Shown here piece by piece: positions 45,309-55,100 of a DNA stretch of 64,000 bases. This stretch comes from Candidatus Borrarchaeum weybense (GTDB lineage Archaea > Asgardarchaeota > Sifarchaeia > Borrarchaeales > Borrarchaeaceae): contig JAHQJS010000007.1 of NCBI GenBank assembly GCA_019057385.1, forward strand, positions 711,685-775,684, in the 5' to 3' direction. Position 1 is the stretch's first letter. Every line of letters begins with the position of its first letter. The translations under genes were made by a program, and so were the position numbers. The notes under the pieces are model-generated. The model worked only from the letters and a program-made list of their open reading frames with translations, was not told the DNA's origin and made no database searches.

Positions 45309-45647
45309 AATATATTCACCATTTTAATGAGGTATTATAACTTTAGTGACAAATAACTTTATTATTACCTCACAAAATACCTCACTACGCAATTGTTTTG
45401 TTTTCTAATCTATTCCTATGTATATTTTTGGACTTAATATTTGAAATTCTTTGCTCCATTCACAACTTGGTACACTGGGTTTTCCATTTTAATTGATTTT
45501 ATTTTGCTAAAAATCACTTTTGGTACAAATTTTGTTACTTTCCAGTTTAATCTAGAACCGCATATTATACAAGAGGGTATTGAAAAATAGTATTACATTA
45601 GAAGCACATTGAAAAATCAAATCAAAAATAAAAAGAAAAGATTAGGA
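45309..45647. other. 339-base intergenic gap with two motif copies
   Basis: No gene is seen. It carries TGTACCAAGT (minus strand, 45466-45474) and TGTACCAAAAG (45517-45527), variants of the cluster motif, at 162 and 215 bases from the 45308 start. It also has a short direct repeat TACCTCAC near 45366-45385. Otherwise AT-rich. Confidence 0.5.
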
Positions 45648-46139
45648 TTAAACAAACTCCACATAAACTGTTATGACAAAGTATGGAATGCTTTCAAAAC
45701 TAAGGGTCACATCAATGCGATTGGTTTGTCCTCTAAGTGCTTCTTTATTCTCTCCGACATTGTTTAGGAACAAAGTAAAACTGGCTTTCGTTCCAAATCC
45801 TGCAGGGATGTCTTTGTCGACTTCGAATTGATTTTCGTAGAATTTTGTGTCCCAGTGCCAGAAAAGAACAGGCTGAACATTATAAAGTTCAACAGTAATG
45901 TCGTTTAGGTGGACAGTTTCCCCATTATTTGCAAATGAGAAATCTCCTTTAACATCTTCGTCTAGGTTTATTACTAGTGGATTATTAAAAGTATCATGTG
46001 TTGATACATCTGAACCGTTAAGAAATAGTGTCATTGTTATATCATGATGAGTATAGTCAGCGCTTGAAAGAGGGGCAAAGGTAGTCATTGCAAATAATGT
46101 CACAAATAGTATCGCTATGACGCTGGTATATTTTCTCAA
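45648..46139 (-). CDS. exported ectodomain-only protein (family member D)
   Basis: 163 residues from the TTG at 46139, which follows AAAGGTGA; this gives MRKYTSVIAILF, the same start as the other members. Signal peptide ends FAPLSSADYTHHD. The ectodomain follows the family pattern (ITMTLFLNGSDVSTHD, NNGETVHLND, FESIPYFVITVYVEF). The Asp-rich loop is replaced by VDKDIPAGFGTK, so Ca binding at that site is probably lost. Conserved TGTACTAAAA motif 93 bases upstream. Confidence 0.72.
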   Translation of the reverse strand: MRKYTSVIAILFVTLFAMTTFAPLSSADYTHHDITMTLFLNGSDVSTHDTFNNPLVINLDEDVKGDFSFANNGETVHLNDITVELYNVQPVLFWHWDTKFYENQFEVDKDIPAGFGTKASFTLFLNNVGENKEALRGQTNRIDVTLSFESIPYFVITVYVEFV

Positions 46140-46213
46140 ACGTTGTTCACCTTTCTTAAGTGCTCTAAGATTTATATTTACGATTAAACTAGAGTAAGAT
46201 ACATATGCACTCA

Positions 46214-46237
46214 TATTTAATAACTTTTTTAGTACAG
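46214..46237 (-). promoter_or_regulatory. conserved promoter motif for the gene at 45648
   Basis: Minus strand TGTACTAAAAAAGTTATTAA, then ATATG: TGTACTAAAA plus TATA-like TTATTAAATA. GTAC core 93 bases from the TTG start. Confidence 0.6.
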
Positions 46238-46414
46238 TTTTTACCATAATTAAAAACTTTGACTTAGAGGCAATTTCTTCCCTTAAAGAGGCATACTAAT
46301 CTCATAATGTACAATTAAAAACGAATTGAATTACGTGAAAGGTGCATTTAACGTAATAAAATCTGATAAGAACAAAACATGATCAAAATTAATAAAAACA
46401 GGGATTCTCTTTTC

Positions 46415-46861
46415 CTATTCTTGGTCTTCTAATTCACCATCATCTTTGCTTAAAGCGAATTCCTTAATCTCTTGCAGGTTCCTTTCCATCCATTCTTTTC
46501 CAATATTCGTCTCAAGTAATTCAACTACCTCATCTTTGCCTTTTAGTTTTAAATACCATCTTATGACCGTTACGTTCATTGCTCTTATGGCTAAACGACT
46601 CATACGGCTCAAATCAACTAACAAGGGCTCTAAGATCGGAGATATCGACCTATCATTCTCAATATAAAGTTCACAAATGTCCCTGGTCAGATTATCAAAT
46701 ATTAAGCCATAATGATGCTTTTTTTCAGCCACGGCATCAAGAACCTCCCAGATATTCTTGAGTATTTGTTCTTGCTCTTCACCATTATTCGAATACGCTA
46801 AGTCAATCATTTCTTTTCTTAGGGCATCTATCTCCTCTTGAGTCATTTCTATTTCGGTCAT
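46415..46861 (-). CDS. acidic helical hypothetical protein
   Basis: 148 residues, all-helical and acidic (C-terminal SKDDGELEDQE). No membrane segment and no cysteine motif. A central SRLAIRAMNVTVIRWYLKLKG helix is basic. Not recognised. AGGAGCG precedes the ATG. Single gene. Confidence 0.6.
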   Translation of the reverse strand: MTEIEMTQEEIDALRKEMIDLAYSNNGEEQEQILKNIWEVLDAVAEKKHHYGLIFDNLTRDICELYIENDRSISPILEPLLVDLSRMSRLAIRAMNVTVIRWYLKLKGKDEVVELLETNIGKEWMERNLQEIKEFALSKDDGELEDQE

Positions 46862-47056
46862 TGTGATGCGCTCCTATTTTCTTTTGAAAGGCCTATTTGT
46901 TTCTTGTTAGTATTGTAATCGGTTCTTTGAAGTGCTCTTCCGTTATTACGTTTTCGGTTTTTTTATCTTTTCATCATAGAATATTTTCTCATTCTGCAAA
47001 ATTAAAATCTCTGTTGAACAGAGTTTATTGCAATAAGAAAGCGATGTATTACTAAT

Positions 47057-47509
47057 TTACTTCAAAATTTTGATTTGTTTGCTTCTTACGGCTGCCTCAA
47101 TCCGGCTACAAATGTTCCAAGCTTCAAAAGCATAATCAATTAAAACCACCGCGTCCCGTTTTTGAAAGATGTTACTGGTAGCGATATCGATATAACCAAA
47201 TACAGAAAAATCGTGAAACGTCTTGCTTAGTTTTGATAAGAATATGAGTCTCTGTGCACCTTCAGTGATCAGACTAAATCTTTCGGGAAGTTCAAGCTTT
47301 TTTAGTATCATATTTATTTTTGTTGTAGAATCATGCAGAGGGGGATAAGAAAGATCAACTAAACTAAAAAGCGATTTGATAGCAACTTCTATGCATGATT
47401 GAGCCGCTTGAACACTAACAGAGAAATCTTTTTTCGCTAGTAATTCTCTGCCCATCATATAATATTTATATGCTTCGGCAAGAAGTTTCGCAGCCTCTTC
47501 GATACCCAT
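47057..47509 (-). CDS. HEPN domain protein, probably inactive RNase
   Basis: 150 residues with a typical HEPN helix pattern: YYMMGRELLAKKDFSVSVQAAQSCIEVAIKSLF, then LHDSTTKINMIL and a final VVLIDYAFEAWNICSRIE. The Rx4-6H nuclease motif of toxin-type HEPN proteins is not seen. HEPN proteins often pair with a nucleotidyltransferase, but none is adjacent. TATA-like ATAGTATTATATACTAT lies upstream. Confidence 0.75.
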   Translation of the reverse strand: MGIEEAAKLLAEAYKYYMMGRELLAKKDFSVSVQAAQSCIEVAIKSLFSLVDLSYPPLHDSTTKINMILKKLELPERFSLITEGAQRLIFLSKLSKTFHDFSVFGYIDIATSNIFQKRDAVVLIDYAFEAWNICSRIEAAVRSKQIKILK

Positions 47510-47700
47510 TGTTGGTCATACTCATAAAACAATATAGTATTATATACTATTTTGACCTTAAAAAATGAGATTGTAAACTCCTTTAAAAATCTAAACTAGT
47601 AAGTTAAAACTAAAAATCAAGTGTAGTTTTTCTCAATAGACCGCTTAGAGAAAAATATAAAGAGTAGGACATTGTAAGATTTTACAGGCGGGAATGTACC

Positions 47701-48381
47701 ATGAGGAAAATTTGTTGTTGGATCATACTCGCACTTTTCGTAGGCAGTGTATTCTTTGTAAGTGTAACTACTGCTCAGGAAGACATTGAACTAGAACCAA
47801 TCGCAGACACTTATATTAGAGCTACAGATCCTGATGAAAACTATGGTGACGAAACATATCTTCGTGTGGGAGACGCACGTCTAAGCAATGATTATATACG
47901 TATTACCTATCTGCTGTTTGATTTATCAGCGATTGACGGATCGATTCAAGAGGCAACGTTGAAACTTTATCTGAAATGGTCATGGGAGGCGCGATATATT
48001 GGGATTCACGAATGTGATGACACCAATTGGAATGAAGACACACTTACCTGGAACAATGCACCTTCTTATAACTCAGAGGCTGTAGACAGTTTCAATGTTA
48101 GTCGTACACTTCAATGGAATGAATGGGATGCTACAGACATTGCTAAAGGAAAGCAAGGTCAACTGGTAACAATTGTGGTAAAAGCAAGAGATCCAGTGAA
48201 TAAAATTGGTGATTGGACCGACTTCGCTTCAAAAGAAAATGATCGCAATCATCCCGTGCTAGTCATTAATCAAGGCAGTGGCGGTTTTTCGGTGTGTCTT
48301 GGCACCATTCTGCTATGCTGTACTATTCCAGTGCTTGGATTAGGTGTCCTTTCTAAACGAATTCGTACTAAAGTTCGCTAA
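47701..48381 (+). CDS. exported DNRLRE-domain protein with C-terminal membrane helix
   Basis: 226 residues. Signal peptide 1-25 (LALFVGSVFFVSVTTAQ). DNRLRE-type beta domain from residue 29 (IADTYIRATDPDENYGDETYL ... YIRITYLLFDLS ... LKLYLKWSW). C-terminal helix near 200 (VCLGTILLCCTIPVLGLGVL) and basic tail KRIRTKVR, so anchored at the cell surface. DNRLRE domains occur in cell-surface and carbohydrate-associated proteins. Own start after GGCGGG. Confidence 0.8.
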   Translation: MRKICCWIILALFVGSVFFVSVTTAQEDIELEPIADTYIRATDPDENYGDETYLRVGDARLSNDYIRITYLLFDLSAIDGSIQEATLKLYLKWSWEARYIGIHECDDTNWNEDTLTWNNAPSYNSEAVDSFNVSRTLQWNEWDATDIAKGKQGQLVTIVVKARDPVNKIGDWTDFASKENDRNHPVLVINQGSGGFSVCLGTILLCCTIPVLGLGVLSKRIRTKVR

Positions 48382-48549
48382 ACATCTATTAAAAATCCTT
48401 TTTTCTTTTTTCCAGTAAGTATTGGTACCTTAGGAGTATCTCAAAAGGAATTTAACTCATAAATTGTTTTGCCTAATAAATTAAAGATTTATAAGACATA
48501 AAAACAGAGTAAAAAGGATATATTGTGCGAGAATATCGAGGTGAGGATT

Positions 48550-49551
48550 TTGAAGATCGCATTTTTCGAGGTAAAGGAATGGGAGGAAAAATACCTTAGT
48601 GAAAATCTACCAGGACACGATTTAGTATTTTATTCGGAAGCTTTAACATCAGAAAACGCTGATAGAGTGAAGGATTTTGATAGTGTTTCAGTTTTTGTTT
48701 TTTCAGAGGTTTATAAAGAGGCTTTAGCAAAAATGCCGAACCTAAAATTCATTACAACGCGATCCACAGGCTTTGACCACATTGACCTGGAGGGGTGCAA
48801 GACACGAAATATCGTTGCGTGTAACGTTCCATTTTACGGAGATAATACAGTTGCCGAGCATGCTTTTGCATTGCTATTATCACTAACGCGGAAGATACAT
48901 AAAATCCGTATGACTGAACATAAGACCTTAGCCATGGAAGGGCTTAAGGGAACTGACCTTAAAGGAAAAACATTTGGAGTGGTAGGAGCCGGTCGTATTG
49001 GGTTATATGCTGTAAAATTTGCACGTGGATTTGGCATGAACGTTCTTGCGTATGATATCATCTTTAACGACTTCGCACGTGAAGTACTTGGATATAAATA
49101 TGTATCTCTTGAAGAACTGCTAAAAAATTCAGATATAATATCTCTTCATGCACCGTATAACAAATATACGCACCATATGATAAACAAAGATAACATTAAG
49201 CTAATTAAACCTGGTGCTATCCTCATAAATTCTTCAAGGGGCGGCCTTATAGACACCGATGCACTGAAATACGCGTTAGATGAAGGGATCATAAGTGCTG
49301 CTGGTCTCGATGTAATTGAGGGAGAAGAATTTCTTATTGAAGAAAAAATGAAACCCCGAGAAACATTAACAGATGAAGAGAAAAGAATCCTTCAAAGGAA
49401 TTTGGAAATTATTGAAAGAGAGAATGTCATATTTACTCCACACGTGGCATTTAATACCCAAGAAGCGGCACAAAGAATTCTGGATACTACTTTATCAAAC
49501 ATAAAAGCGTATCTAGAAGGTCATCCAGAAAATGTGATTGCAGAAATATAA
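48550..49551 (+). CDS. D-2-hydroxyacid dehydrogenase
   Basis: 333 residues from the TTG at 48550 after GAGGTGA. NAD-binding GAGRIGLYAVKFARGFGMNVLAYD near residue 145; substrate and catalytic residues in NSSRGGLIDTDAL, the Glu in the GLDVIEGEEF region, and the catalytic His in FTPHVAFNT. Family D-lactate or related 2-hydroxyacid dehydrogenase; substrate unassigned. A GTG at 48541 or an earlier start is possible. Convergent with the THUMP gene. Confidence 0.85.
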   Translation: MKIAFFEVKEWEEKYLSENLPGHDLVFYSEALTSENADRVKDFDSVSVFVFSEVYKEALAKMPNLKFITTRSTGFDHIDLEGCKTRNIVACNVPFYGDNTVAEHAFALLLSLTRKIHKIRMTEHKTLAMEGLKGTDLKGKTFGVVGAGRIGLYAVKFARGFGMNVLAYDIIFNDFAREVLGYKYVSLEELLKNSDIISLHAPYNKYTHHMINKDNIKLIKPGAILINSSRGGLIDTDALKYALDEGIISAAGLDVIEGEEFLIEEKMKPRETLTDEEKRILQRNLEIIERENVIFTPHVAFNTQEAAQRILDTTLSNIKAYLEGHPENVIAEI

Positions 49552-49573
49552 GATATGATGATTTTCTTTCAAC

Positions 49574-50137
49574 CTATTCATCTTTTTTTAATTGATCCTC
49601 AAACATCTTGAAATCACGTTTTTCTTGTTCTTTAATGATAGACACTTCGTCCTCTGGTGAAAGTATAGAGATGCCTACGGAATCCTCTAAAACCTCTATA
49701 AAAACAATTTTATCTGCCTGTTTAAGATCTACTTTTCGATCTATGTTGGAGGCTGCTGCAGTAATTAGGTCATTTCTGGCAACATTTGTAAATCGTCTCT
49801 CTAGAGTGATACGAAAGGTTTCATCATTCTTAATTTTCTTTTCCGCTAGTTTCGAACACACCTGCTTGATTTCATCTAAATCTGCTTCAACAACACTTTC
49901 AATAGGCCTTAGTTTAAGGATTAAAAAATAGCGAAACTTATCCTTCTGAATTAATTCCTTTATTTTCTTAATCACAATAAATGGGTCAAGATTTGTATAC
50001 GCAAGTATTATTCCTTGCGCTACGGAGGTCGTTACTTGTGGGTTTGTATCTCCGAGTTGTTCTAATAAATCTTTCATTTCTTCGCAAGCTGGTATTTCGA
50101 AACCTTTCATAACCGATACAAATAAGTTAAATTTCAT
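49574..50137 (-). CDS. THUMP-domain RNA-binding protein (COG1818-like)
   Basis: 187 residues from the ATG at 50137. The THUMP pattern begins FNLFVSVMKGFEIPACEEMKDLLEQLG and continues through FRITLERRFTNVARNDLITAAASNIDRKVDLKQADKIVFIEVLEDSVGISIL, matching archaeal stand-alone THUMP proteins that help modify tRNA, e.g. Tan1-type acetylation partners. Divergent from the DUF504 gene. Confidence 0.82.
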   Translation of the reverse strand: MKFNLFVSVMKGFEIPACEEMKDLLEQLGDTNPQVTTSVAQGIILAYTNLDPFIVIKKIKELIQKDKFRYFLILKLRPIESVVEADLDEIKQVCSKLAEKKIKNDETFRITLERRFTNVARNDLITAAASNIDRKVDLKQADKIVFIEVLEDSVGISILSPEDEVSIIKEQEKRDFKMFEDQLKKDE

Positions 50138-50230
50138 TAAATCCACTTATTGAAACTTATTGAGCTGCATATATTAAAAGTTTTAAACTTAGTTAAAGTA
50201 GTACATTTGAAATTAGCCAATTTGGAGGAC

Positions 50231-50536
50231 ATGACAATTCTCATAAGAGACCTCCTCAATAAATTAATCTGGGATTCGAAGGAAGACATCAAAGACTATG
50301 TCATCATCTATATCCATCGTGGAGCGTTGAATGATCAAAGACAAATTCTGGCACATCTTATAGAAAAGGTTTATGTTGGAAGTTTTCTCTGTACTATCGA
50401 CGATGAAGAGACGATTATACCCTTCCATCGAATTCTTGAAATCAGAAATATTCGTACTCAAGAAATAGTATATAAAAAGAGAAGTTCTCAGAAAAAGGAA
50501 GTTGAGTGTAAAGATAAGAGTAAAAACGACCACTAG
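50231..50536 (+). CDS. DUF504 family protein
   Basis: 101 residues from the ATG at 50231, directly after TTGGAGGAC. The family signature is clear: MTILIRDLLNKLIWD at the start, IIYIHRGALNDQ in the middle and TIIPFHRILEIRNI at the end. DUF504 (COG2029) is a small archaeal protein of RNA-linked but unproven function. The tail is lysine-rich. A longer upstream frame from 50150 is rejected because the family starts here. Confidence 0.85.
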   Translation: MTILIRDLLNKLIWDSKEDIKDYVIIYIHRGALNDQRQILAHLIEKVYVGSFLCTIDDEETIIPFHRILEIRNIRTQEIVYKKRSSQKKEVECKDKSKNDH

Positions 50537-50553
50537 CGTTTCTTTGTCACATT

Positions 50554-51312
50554 TTATACACTCTTTGCACTGATTGATCTTTCAACAACAAACCAACCCA
50601 CGCCATAACGATAAAGATAATCATGTACTTCAAAATTTGACTGTTGTAGTAGCCTTATCCAATCATCTTTTTTCAAAAGCATCCAGAATGCAAAAGGTGT
50701 GAATGTGAAAAAGCCTCTCAAGTTTCTTAAAGGTTCTACAAGAAGAAACCGTCCACCGGGTTTCGTTACTCTATAGATTTCTTCTAAGGCATTAAGTTTT
50801 TCATCTATACTATTTAAATTATTCAGGACGCTAGAACTGGCCACCAAATCAAAGCTTGTATCAGGAAAGGGTATATCCAGAACATTGCCGAAAGAAAATT
50901 CAACCTTATCTCTAACACCTTCTATTGCAGCGTTTTCATAGGCTTTTTCAGCTGAGTTGCCAGGTATCTCCATTTTATCCCAAATATCAATTCCAATAAC
51001 TTTACCATCATTCAATTGCTTCGCAATTCCGTTTGTCAGTTTACCCAATCCACAGCCGACATCAAGAACATTTTCGTTGCCCGCTAGTTTAAGAATTTCA
51101 GAAACATCTTCAGCTCTATCCTGCCTCATGAAATGAATGGAGATGCCATAAGATGCCACTAGATATACTCCAAATGCAAGGATGATAATCCCAATTATTT
51201 GCATGGCAAATAGGAACACCAAAATACCTGCTAGTATTATAAGTGCTGATAAGCCAGTCATAATGGGTAGGGCGTAATAGCCGTAATGGGGCTTATCCTT
51301 CACTTTTTTCAC
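50554..51312 (-). CDS. membrane-anchored class I SAM methyltransferase
   Basis: 252 residues. Two N-terminal membrane helices (MTGLSALIILAGILVFLFAM and GIIILAFGVYLVASYGIS), then a SAM-binding domain: motif I NVLDVGCGLGKLTNG near residue 95, GIDIWD, and FDLVASSSVLNNL. Close to UbiE/menaquinone-type or lipid methyltransferases. It overlaps the upstream AbrB gene by four bases (ATGA), so translation is coupled. Confidence 0.82.
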   Translation of the reverse strand: MKKVKDKPHYGYYALPIMTGLSALIILAGILVFLFAMQIIGIIILAFGVYLVASYGISIHFMRQDRAEDVSEILKLAGNENVLDVGCGLGKLTNGIAKQLNDGKVIGIDIWDKMEIPGNSAEKAYENAAIEGVRDKVEFSFGNVLDIPFPDTSFDLVASSSVLNNLNSIDEKLNALEEIYRVTKPGGRFLLVEPLRNLRGFFTFTPFAFWMLLKKDDWIRLLQQSNFEVHDYLYRYGVGWFVVERSISAKSV

Positions 51313-51566
51313 CTATTTTCGCCCTTCTTTTTGACTCCGAATTTTTCTGTAACATACCCCACGCCTTCCAAAATTTTTAGTGCAAAATTTTTCATCAAAT
51401 CAGCCTTTACGATAGCCAATCCTTTTTCTTCATCTCCAACCACGAGCAAACTATCTCCAGCTTTTATGTCGAACATCTCTCTTGCTTCTTTTGGAATAAC
51501 AATCTGTCCTCTTGCTCCTACTTTGGCTATTCCGAATATATGCTTGCCTTCTTTTATTTCAACCAT
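51309..51566 (-). CDS. AbrB/SpoVT-type transcriptional regulator
   Basis: 85 residues. Swapped-hairpin AbrB domain: FGIAKVGARGQIVIPKEAREMFDIKAGDSLLVVGDEEKGLAIVKAD, with the RGQIVIPKEAR strand. Basic C-terminal tail. First gene of a two-gene operon with the methyltransferase, which it likely controls. Confidence 0.87.
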   Translation of the reverse strand: MVEIKEGKHIFGIAKVGARGQIVIPKEAREMFDIKAGDSLLVVGDEEKGLAIVKADLMKNFALKILEGVGYVTEKFGVKKKGENR

Positions 51567-51722
51567 TTTGATCTCTCATGTAATTCATATTTTTCATACT
51601 AATCATATCAATGTGATGATTCATATTTAAAGTTGTTGGTTTTGGTTTAAAACGGAATCATAATATAAAGAAGACAACAGCCGCTGGAATGGTTTACGAA
51701 ATTAAGTTGATTATATGAGATC

Positions 51723-52058
51723 TTAATCGGCTTCTATGATTCGGATATCGTTTTGGGTAAGTTCAGAAAATAAGGAATAGATTTCTTGATTGATCCTTAG
51801 TTCAACCTCATTTATTTTTTCAATTATTCGCGTATATTCAATATAATTACCTACCCATTTTTTAGAGTCATTTTGATTAGATTCGAGTTGATTTTTTTCC
51901 TGTAAAAGTGAAATCAACTCGATTACAAGTTCGGTAATTCTATCATGTTTTGTTTTTTCTTTAGGATCTGAGAGATCTATCTTTTTTATGAGTATTCTGC
52001 TTAAGGGTGTGGTGAAATATTCATTCGTACCACTCTTTGCTTTTTTTGTCGTAATCAT
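51723..52058 (-). pseudogene. C-terminal relic of a second type IIG restriction-modification enzyme
   Basis: The 111-residue frame begins KKAKSGTNEYFTTPLSRILIKKIDLSDP. This matches GKAKGGMNEYFTTPLSRIPI in the complete enzyme at 52120-55989 (near residue 1040). Only the end of the specificity (TaqI-like) domain remains. It lies on the opposite strand to the intact gene, about 60 bases away. It may be a translated remnant or a decaying fragment. Confidence 0.72.
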
Positions 52059-52119
52059 TTTTAATAAAAAGGTAGATAATAAAATGTAAAATGTTTTATA
52101 GGCGACAAAAATTTAATGA

Positions 52120-55100
52120 ATGTATTATTCAACTTTGAAGAAAATTTTTATTGATCGATCAATCCGGTCTCGGGTTGTTGTTCTAATGACTGATGAGATT
52201 CGTCGTACATTTGAAGCTACCATTCACGAACTAATCACAAAATACGATCAATGGATTCACGAAAAGGGTGAAAAAGGACTAAAAGAAATAAGTGAGGCAA
52301 ATATCAGAAAAGATTTTGTTGATCCCCCCTTTGAGGCATTAGGATGGCAAGTTAGAGACGCCCACGAGTACGACGCTGAAAAATATGTTCGACCAGGTCA
52401 TGCTGATGTTATGATTAAATTAAATGAAGAGCCAGTTATGATTATTGAAGCTAAAAGATTTCGCGGAATTCCAGAAAGGGCATTTCAGCAAACAATAAAT
52501 GGGATTTCTATACGGACGGATTGGTATGATGAAGAGCGACAAGTCCTGAACTATGCTTATCGTACAGGTGTAAAATGGGCCATTTTAACTAACTTTGAAA
52601 AGTTTAGAGTCTTTAATGCTTTTAATGGGATAACTGTACTAAATATAGAAAAACCTATTGAGTATATTGATAGAATTAACGAAATGTTGCTTTTGACGAA
52701 AAGTTCAGTGGAATCTGGACAATTAGATAAAATAGAAGAAAGAAGAGAATTACCAGATATCGACTTAGGCTTTTTAGAATTGTTAAAAGATTGGAGACTA
52801 AAGTTGGCACGAAGGATCTATGAATTGAATGTTGGGAAGACCGTTGAAATAGATGGGAAACAGATAGTCTTCTCTTTTGATACTGAAGAGCTTATGAAGA
52901 AAAATCTCGAATTAATAAAATCAGCAACTCAAAGGTTGCTGGATCGACTCATAATAATGCGATTCGCAGAGGATAAATTAATCACAGAACATCCAGACTT
53001 ACTTAAAATTATAAACGATAATTGGATACAGACAAGAGGATATCGTGATATCAATTTCTTGAAAAACTCTCTCAATGATATATTTGCGGGATTCTACAAA
53101 AAGCATAATAGTAAAATTTTTGAGAAAGGACATATCTGTGAAAAATTAGAGATAGATAATGAAGTTTTAAGTGAAATAATAACTGCGCTTTATGGAATTT
53201 GTTTTAGAAAATTCACGTCGGACATCTTAGGAAATACGTATGAGAGTTATTTGGGGCACGAATTTTTCTTTAGAGGTAGTACACTTGATCTAAGAGCCAA
53301 TCTACGGCTGCAGAAGATGGGAGGGATATATTACACACCTATAGATATTGTTCAGTTCATTGTGGATTATACTCTGGGTATTAAATTAGAAAAAATATGG
53401 GAACGTACAGAAGAACTACTCGGTGAAGGCCAGCATGAAGAAGCGATTGGCTTTTTTATTGAAGTCTTTGACATAAAAACGTTAGATGCAGCATGTGGAT
53501 CTGGTACATTCTTAATCAAAGTTCTGGAATTATTTGAAGAATATTACAGAAAATTCAAAGAAAAAATCAGAGGAATCAGAAAACTAGAACAACTAGATAA
53601 AATAAGTAGTTATTTGAAGTTGCCAGACGGCATTTCAAACTATACGGTGGCTATCCTAAAGAAAAGCATATATGGCAATGATTTAGATCCTTCAGCATCC
53701 GAGATAACTTCGGTGAATTTAGTTTTGCAGTCTTTAGAAAGAGAAAAGAAATTACCTCTAATTCTTTATGAAAATATCAAAATTGGAAATTCGTTAATTT
53801 CAGGTGTGACTTCAGAGAAAGATCTTGATAGATTCCAAAATGAAATTGAAAAGTTAACAGAGTTAAGAGAACAATTAAAAGAAGTTGAAGATGTGGAAGA
53901 AAAAAAGGAACTTGAAAAAGAAGAATCAACTCTTAGAGAAAAAATTTATTCCGAACTCAATAGAAATCTGAAACCTTACTTTGATAACCTAGACGATTTA
54001 ATGAAACCATTTGTCTGGGAGATAGAGTTTCCTGAAATATTTTCAAATGGCGGATTCGATGTAGTTATAGGAAACCCTCCGTATTTTACAATTGAAGGAC
54101 GTCGAGAAAGGGAACAAACTATTTATTACGAGTATTTCAAGAATTTTGAGGTTTGGAAACCATACTTTAGAGCAAATTCGGATATCTATTACTATTTCAT
54201 CATTCAGGCAATAAGATTATTGAATAAGGGAGGACTATTTGGCTTTATCATAGAAAATTACTTTTTAGAAAATGATTTTGCAGACCGCTTGAGAGAGTTT
54301 ATTTTGAAAAACACAACAGTAGAAAAGATAATCCATTTCGGCGACATTAAGATATTTCCTACTGCGGATAATGATACATGCATCTTAATCTTAAAGAAAG
54401 AAGACAATGAAAAGATTAGAAAAGAAAACAAAATAAAGGTTGTTCGCTGCAAAAAAACGCCAGAATTAAATGAAAACCTAATTCAGCAATTGCAAGAAAT
54501 GATATCAAAAGAGTTTTTCGAGAAAAAGGTTCAGCAGGAACGAAACAAAAAACTAGTTGAACACATAAGAGAGCATATCTCAAAAGAAGAATACTCAGAT
54601 GACCTCATCGATGTTTTTTGGGTACAACAGAATAGCCTAAATGAAAACAAATGGGTTCTTTCAATACAAGAGGAGATAATAGATAAAATTGAGAACGTAG
54701 ATTTTACATTAGCCGATTGTTGCTACATAGGAGAAGGATTCAAAACCGGATTAAATGAAGCATTTATCGTAGATGAAACTACCATCAATAAATTTGGATT
54801 AGAAAGCGAAATATTAGTCCCTCTCTTGAGAAACAGCCATATTTCCCGTTATTATGCAAATTATAGGGATCTCCATTTGATTTACGCCACTAATGAAACC
54901 GATATAGATGCCTATGAAAATGTTAAAGATTATCTAGACGGATTTCGAGAGAAGTTAGAAAATAGGTTCCAATTTAAGGATGAAACCTGTAAATGGTATA
55001 GTCTCAGTATTCCCCAAAGCCAAGAACTCTTTGATAACGCGTCCGAAAAAATCTTTTGTCCCTATAGAGCCGAAAGGAATACATTTGCATATGATAACGA

